From positions 1 through 6,985 of the forward strand of contig PMGP01000440.1 in the NCBI GenBank assembly GCA_003156235.1: 6,985 nucleotides of DNA, read 5' to 3'. Within the stretch, counting starts at the first letter, position 1, and each line of letters opens with the position of its first letter. Origin of the DNA: Acidobacteriaceae bacterium (GTDB lineage Bacteria > Acidobacteriota > Terriglobia > Terriglobales > Acidobacteriaceae). Below the pieces are notes generated by a model. It was given only the letters and a program-made list of their open reading frames with translations, was not told the DNA's origin and did not search any database. Positions 5,751 to 6,985 of this stretch are shown here, piece after piece. The translations under genes were made by a program, and so were the position numbers.

Positions 5751-6191
5751 TCAAGTCCGGTGGGTGAGGCTTTGCGAATCCCAGGGATTCACTAGCGAAG
5801 AGGCTATCTCCTCGAAGTGCTTGACGTTGCGCGTGGCGAGTTTCGCGTGAGAGGCGAGCACGATTCCTGCGATCATGGTGTCGCGCGGATCACGCGGCCG
5901 TCCTCTCTTCTTGCAATCGGCCGCCAGGTCCGCCGCGTGTTCGGCTGCCGCGGAGTCGAAGAGCGCAATGCGTCCCTGTATTATATCGGTGAGCAACCGC
6001 TCGAAAAGCGACCTCATCGTAGATTGACGCTTTCCTAGCGGCATAATCTGGAGGCCGTAGCGAGTCTCGAATATGTTGACTGAGGTCGTCCAGATCGACG
6101 TGCGCGGCTGGCGGTCGAGCCATGGAATGACTACTTCGTCAGGAGTATCTCGCATGAGCGCCGAGATCACGTTCGTGTCGAGAAGAATCAT
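5751..6191 (-). CDS. PIN-domain toxin, FitB/VapC type
   Basis: A 146-residue PIN-domain ribonuclease, the toxin of a type II module. It begins MILLDTNVIS, as FitB of Neisseria does, and the acidic centre can be followed: D5, E42 (NIFETRYG) and D104 (PRDTMIAG). The fourth position, usually Asp, reads Asn in ATRNVKHF (N122), and His125 stands where many VapC proteins have Asp. PIN toxins use these acids to bind Mg2+/Mn2+ and cut RNA, often tRNA or rRNA. The ATG overlaps the antitoxin stop in an ATGA (complement of 6188-6191), which indicates translational coupling. The NPWD near the C-terminus (135-138) is also typical of the FitB branch. Confidence 0.9.
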   Translation of the reverse strand: MILLDTNVISALMRDTPDEVVIPWLDRQPRTSIWTTSVNIFETRYGLQIMPLGKRQSTMRSLFERLLTDIIQGRIALFDSAAAEHAADLAADCKKRGRPRDPRDTMIAGIVLASHAKLATRNVKHFEEIASSLVNPWDSQSLTHRT

Positions 6192-6442
6192 GACTCGAAG
6201 TCCGGCACTTCCATGGTGAAGCCGCGAAGCTCAGGGATCTCTTCTCCCTCTTTGAGTCCGACACCGCGGAACATGTTGGAGATCTCCGTCCCCAGGCCGC
6301 CCGCCGGAGCCTCTTCGACTAGCAGCGCGTTGTGGAGAATCTCCCGTGCCTCGGCTTCCATGCTATGGCCGTGGCGTTTGGCTCGGCTATGCAAGCGGGT
6401 CTTTAGCCGGTCATCGAGATTGCGAACCAGAATCTGCGCCAT
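6188..6442 (-). CDS. FitA/VapB-type antitoxin, ribbon-helix-helix
   Basis: An 84-residue antitoxin resembling FitA. The N-terminal ribbon-helix-helix has the DNA-contacting strand AQILVRNL (2-9), helix A about 10-23 and helix B about 28-41 (MEAEAREILHNAL). The rest (about 50-84, GTEISNMFRG and on) should wrap the toxin and block its active site. ATG at 6442 is chosen over the longer open frame to 6505 because GGAGG lies 5 nt upstream (complement of 6448-6452) and because the family starts with this short strand; the longer frame would also run through the promoter and operator. Its stop overlaps the toxin start by 4 bp. Confidence 0.9.
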   Translation of the reverse strand: MAQILVRNLDDRLKTRLHSRAKRHGHSMEAEAREILHNALLVEEAPAGGLGTEISNMFRGVGLKEGEEIPELRGFTMEVPDFES

Positions 6443-6447
6443 CTTCG

Positions 6448-6452
6448 CCTCC
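6448..6452 (-). promoter_or_regulatory. Ribosome binding site of the fitA-like gene
   Basis: GGAGG on the minus strand lies 5 nt before the ATG at 6442. It decides between this start and the upstream in-frame starts. Confidence 0.8.
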
Positions 6453-6462
6453 AAGACTTGGA

Positions 6463-6478
6463 TGCTATCATGATAGCA
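6463..6478 (-). promoter_or_regulatory. Perfect 16-bp palindrome, FitA-type operator candidate
   Basis: TGCTATCATGATAGCA reads the same on both strands. Each half, TGCTATCA and TGATAGCA, equals the half-site I recall for Neisseria FitA binding, where the halves are 12 bp apart; here they abut. The palindrome contains the -10 box of the module, so binding of the antitoxin or the complex would block the promoter. The link to FitA is from memory of the literature. Confidence 0.75.
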
Positions 6479-6498
6479 AATATTCGGGGAAAGCTCAA
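6470..6498 (-). promoter_or_regulatory. Sigma70-type promoter of the fitAB-like module
   Basis: On the minus strand TTGAGC (6498-6493) and TATCAT (6475-6470) are separated by 17 bp. The expected transcript start is near 6463, giving a leader of about 20 nt that includes the GGAGG site. Confidence 0.7.
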
Positions 6499-6519
6499 AG
6501 CCCATTCAGCCCGGAATCA

Positions 6520-6590
6520 ACGAAAGGCCCGTGGCTAAAGCCATTTTGATTTGTAGGCTGCATTCAGGGGGCTGAAGCCCCCTGCTCCCT
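6520..6590 (+). repeat. Twin-hairpin (REP/BIME-like) repeat, copy 2
   Basis: TGGCT-AA-AGCCA at 6532-6543 (5-bp stem) is followed after 21 nt by CAGGGGGCT-GA-AGCCCCCTG at 6565-6584 (9-bp stem). Arrangement, stem lengths and loop bases match copy 1 read on the other strand (82-142). It lies between the glnS stop and the fitAB-like promoter. The 9-bp hairpin could act as a weak barrier to transcription from glnS, but no T-run follows it on that strand. Confidence 0.8.
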
Positions 6591-6610
6591 CCGTGTTGCA
6601 CCCGTGAGCT

Positions 6611-6985
6611 TTACGCGCCTGACTTTTTTCCGGACTTGTTCTCGATTTTGGCCCAGGAGTCCTTCAACGCGAGAGTCCGGTTGAAGACCAGATTGCCCGG
6701 TTTGGAGTCGGGATCGATGCAAAAATAGCCGACGCGCTCGAACTGGAAGCGGTCTTCGAGCTTGGCGTTGGCGAGTGAGGGCTCCAGCTTGGCGCCAGTG
6801 AGAATCTCCAGCGAGTTGGGGTTGAGATTGTCGAGAACGTCTTGATTTTCAGCGAGGTCGTAGGGATCGGCCTTGGCGAAGAGGTTGCCGTAGAGGCGGA
6901 TTTCAGCGGAGATAGCGTGGGCGGCCGAAACCCAGTGCATGGTGGACTTTACCTTGCGGCCATCGGGAGAGTTGCCGCCGCGGCT
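6611..6985 (-). CDS. glnS: Glutaminyl-tRNA synthetase, C-terminal part
   Basis: The last 124 residues of a class I glutaminyl-tRNA synthetase, which charges tRNA-Gln with glutamine in the cytoplasm. The start lies beyond the right edge. The frame is open from 6985 and gives GGNSPDGRKVKSTMHWVSAAH, the start of the second anticodon-binding beta-barrel region. Then come LNPNSLEILTGAKLEPSLA and DRFQFERVGYFCIDPDS with FNRTLALKDSWAKIE, all strongly conserved in GlnRS. The protein ends in a short Lys/Ser-rich tail with a TAA at 6613-6611. An internal ATG at 6940 is not a start because the conserved sequence continues upstream of it. The presence of GlnRS means that at least some Gln-tRNA is made directly and not only by transamidation. 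Confidence 0.95.
   Translation of the reverse strand, partial: SRGGNSPDGRKVKSTMHWVSAAHAISAEIRLYGNLFAKADPYDLAENQDVLDNLNPNSLEILTGAKLEPSLANAKLEDRFQFERVGYFCIDPDSKPGNLVFNRTLALKDSWAKIENKSGKKSGA

Noticed and set aside
6463..6478. Palindrome read as a transcription terminator
   Set aside because: It is AT-rich, has no loop when folded from its centre, has no T-run after it, and lies at a promoter.
6443..6505. Upstream extension of the FitA-like frame
   Set aside because: It would run through the promoter and operator palindrome; the GGAGG site and the family's short N-terminus both favour the ATG at 6442.

Overview
The window looks like chromosomal DNA of an acidobacterium (Acidobacteriota, probably class Terriglobia). 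The GC content is moderately high, several genes start with TTG, and the spaces between genes carry short interspersed repeats of kinds I recall from that group: the GTCATCCTGAGCGAAGC-type element, the GGGTGCCCCAT...GTGGG hairpin, and twin hairpins of the GGCTAAAGCC / GGCTGAAGCC type. This assignment rests on pattern memory and was not searched.

Layout, left to right. The plus strand carries the 3' end of uvrC (1-625), which is open to the window edge through two repeat elements. Next come a membrane glycosyltransferase of the GT39/ArnT type (715-2277), an interspersed hairpin repeat (about 2285-2327), a toxin-first HigBA-type toxin-antitoxin module (2376-2952) with a well-formed promoter and palindrome, and a HAD-superfamily phosphatase (3108-3836). 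The minus strand, read leftwards from the right edge, carries the 3' end of glnS (6985-6611), a second twin-hairpin repeat (about 6520-6590), a FitAB/VapBC-type toxin-antitoxin module (6442-5751), an orphan ABC ATPase of the ModF/YlmA type (5686-4847), and a class II aldolase (4731-3856). The aldolase converges on the HAD gene with a 19-bp gap.

How the genes relate. uvrC and glnS are housekeeping genes for DNA repair and translation. The two toxin-antitoxin modules lie on either side of a three-gene metabolic/transport segment. Each has its own sigma70-like promoter (17-bp spacer) with a palindrome over the -10 box, which fits autoregulation. I see no evidence that the HAD phosphatase, aldolase and ABC ATPase form one pathway, because they lie on opposite strands or have a separate promoter-like region between them.

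No clearly new multi-gene system is visible. The most unusual observations are (1) an in-frame insertion of two interspersed repeats into uvrC just before the VDGG motif, (2) two copies of a twin-hairpin repeat whose stems differ but whose loops are the same, and (3) a perfect palindrome at the FitAB-type promoter whose half-sites equal the known FitA half-site but abut directly.
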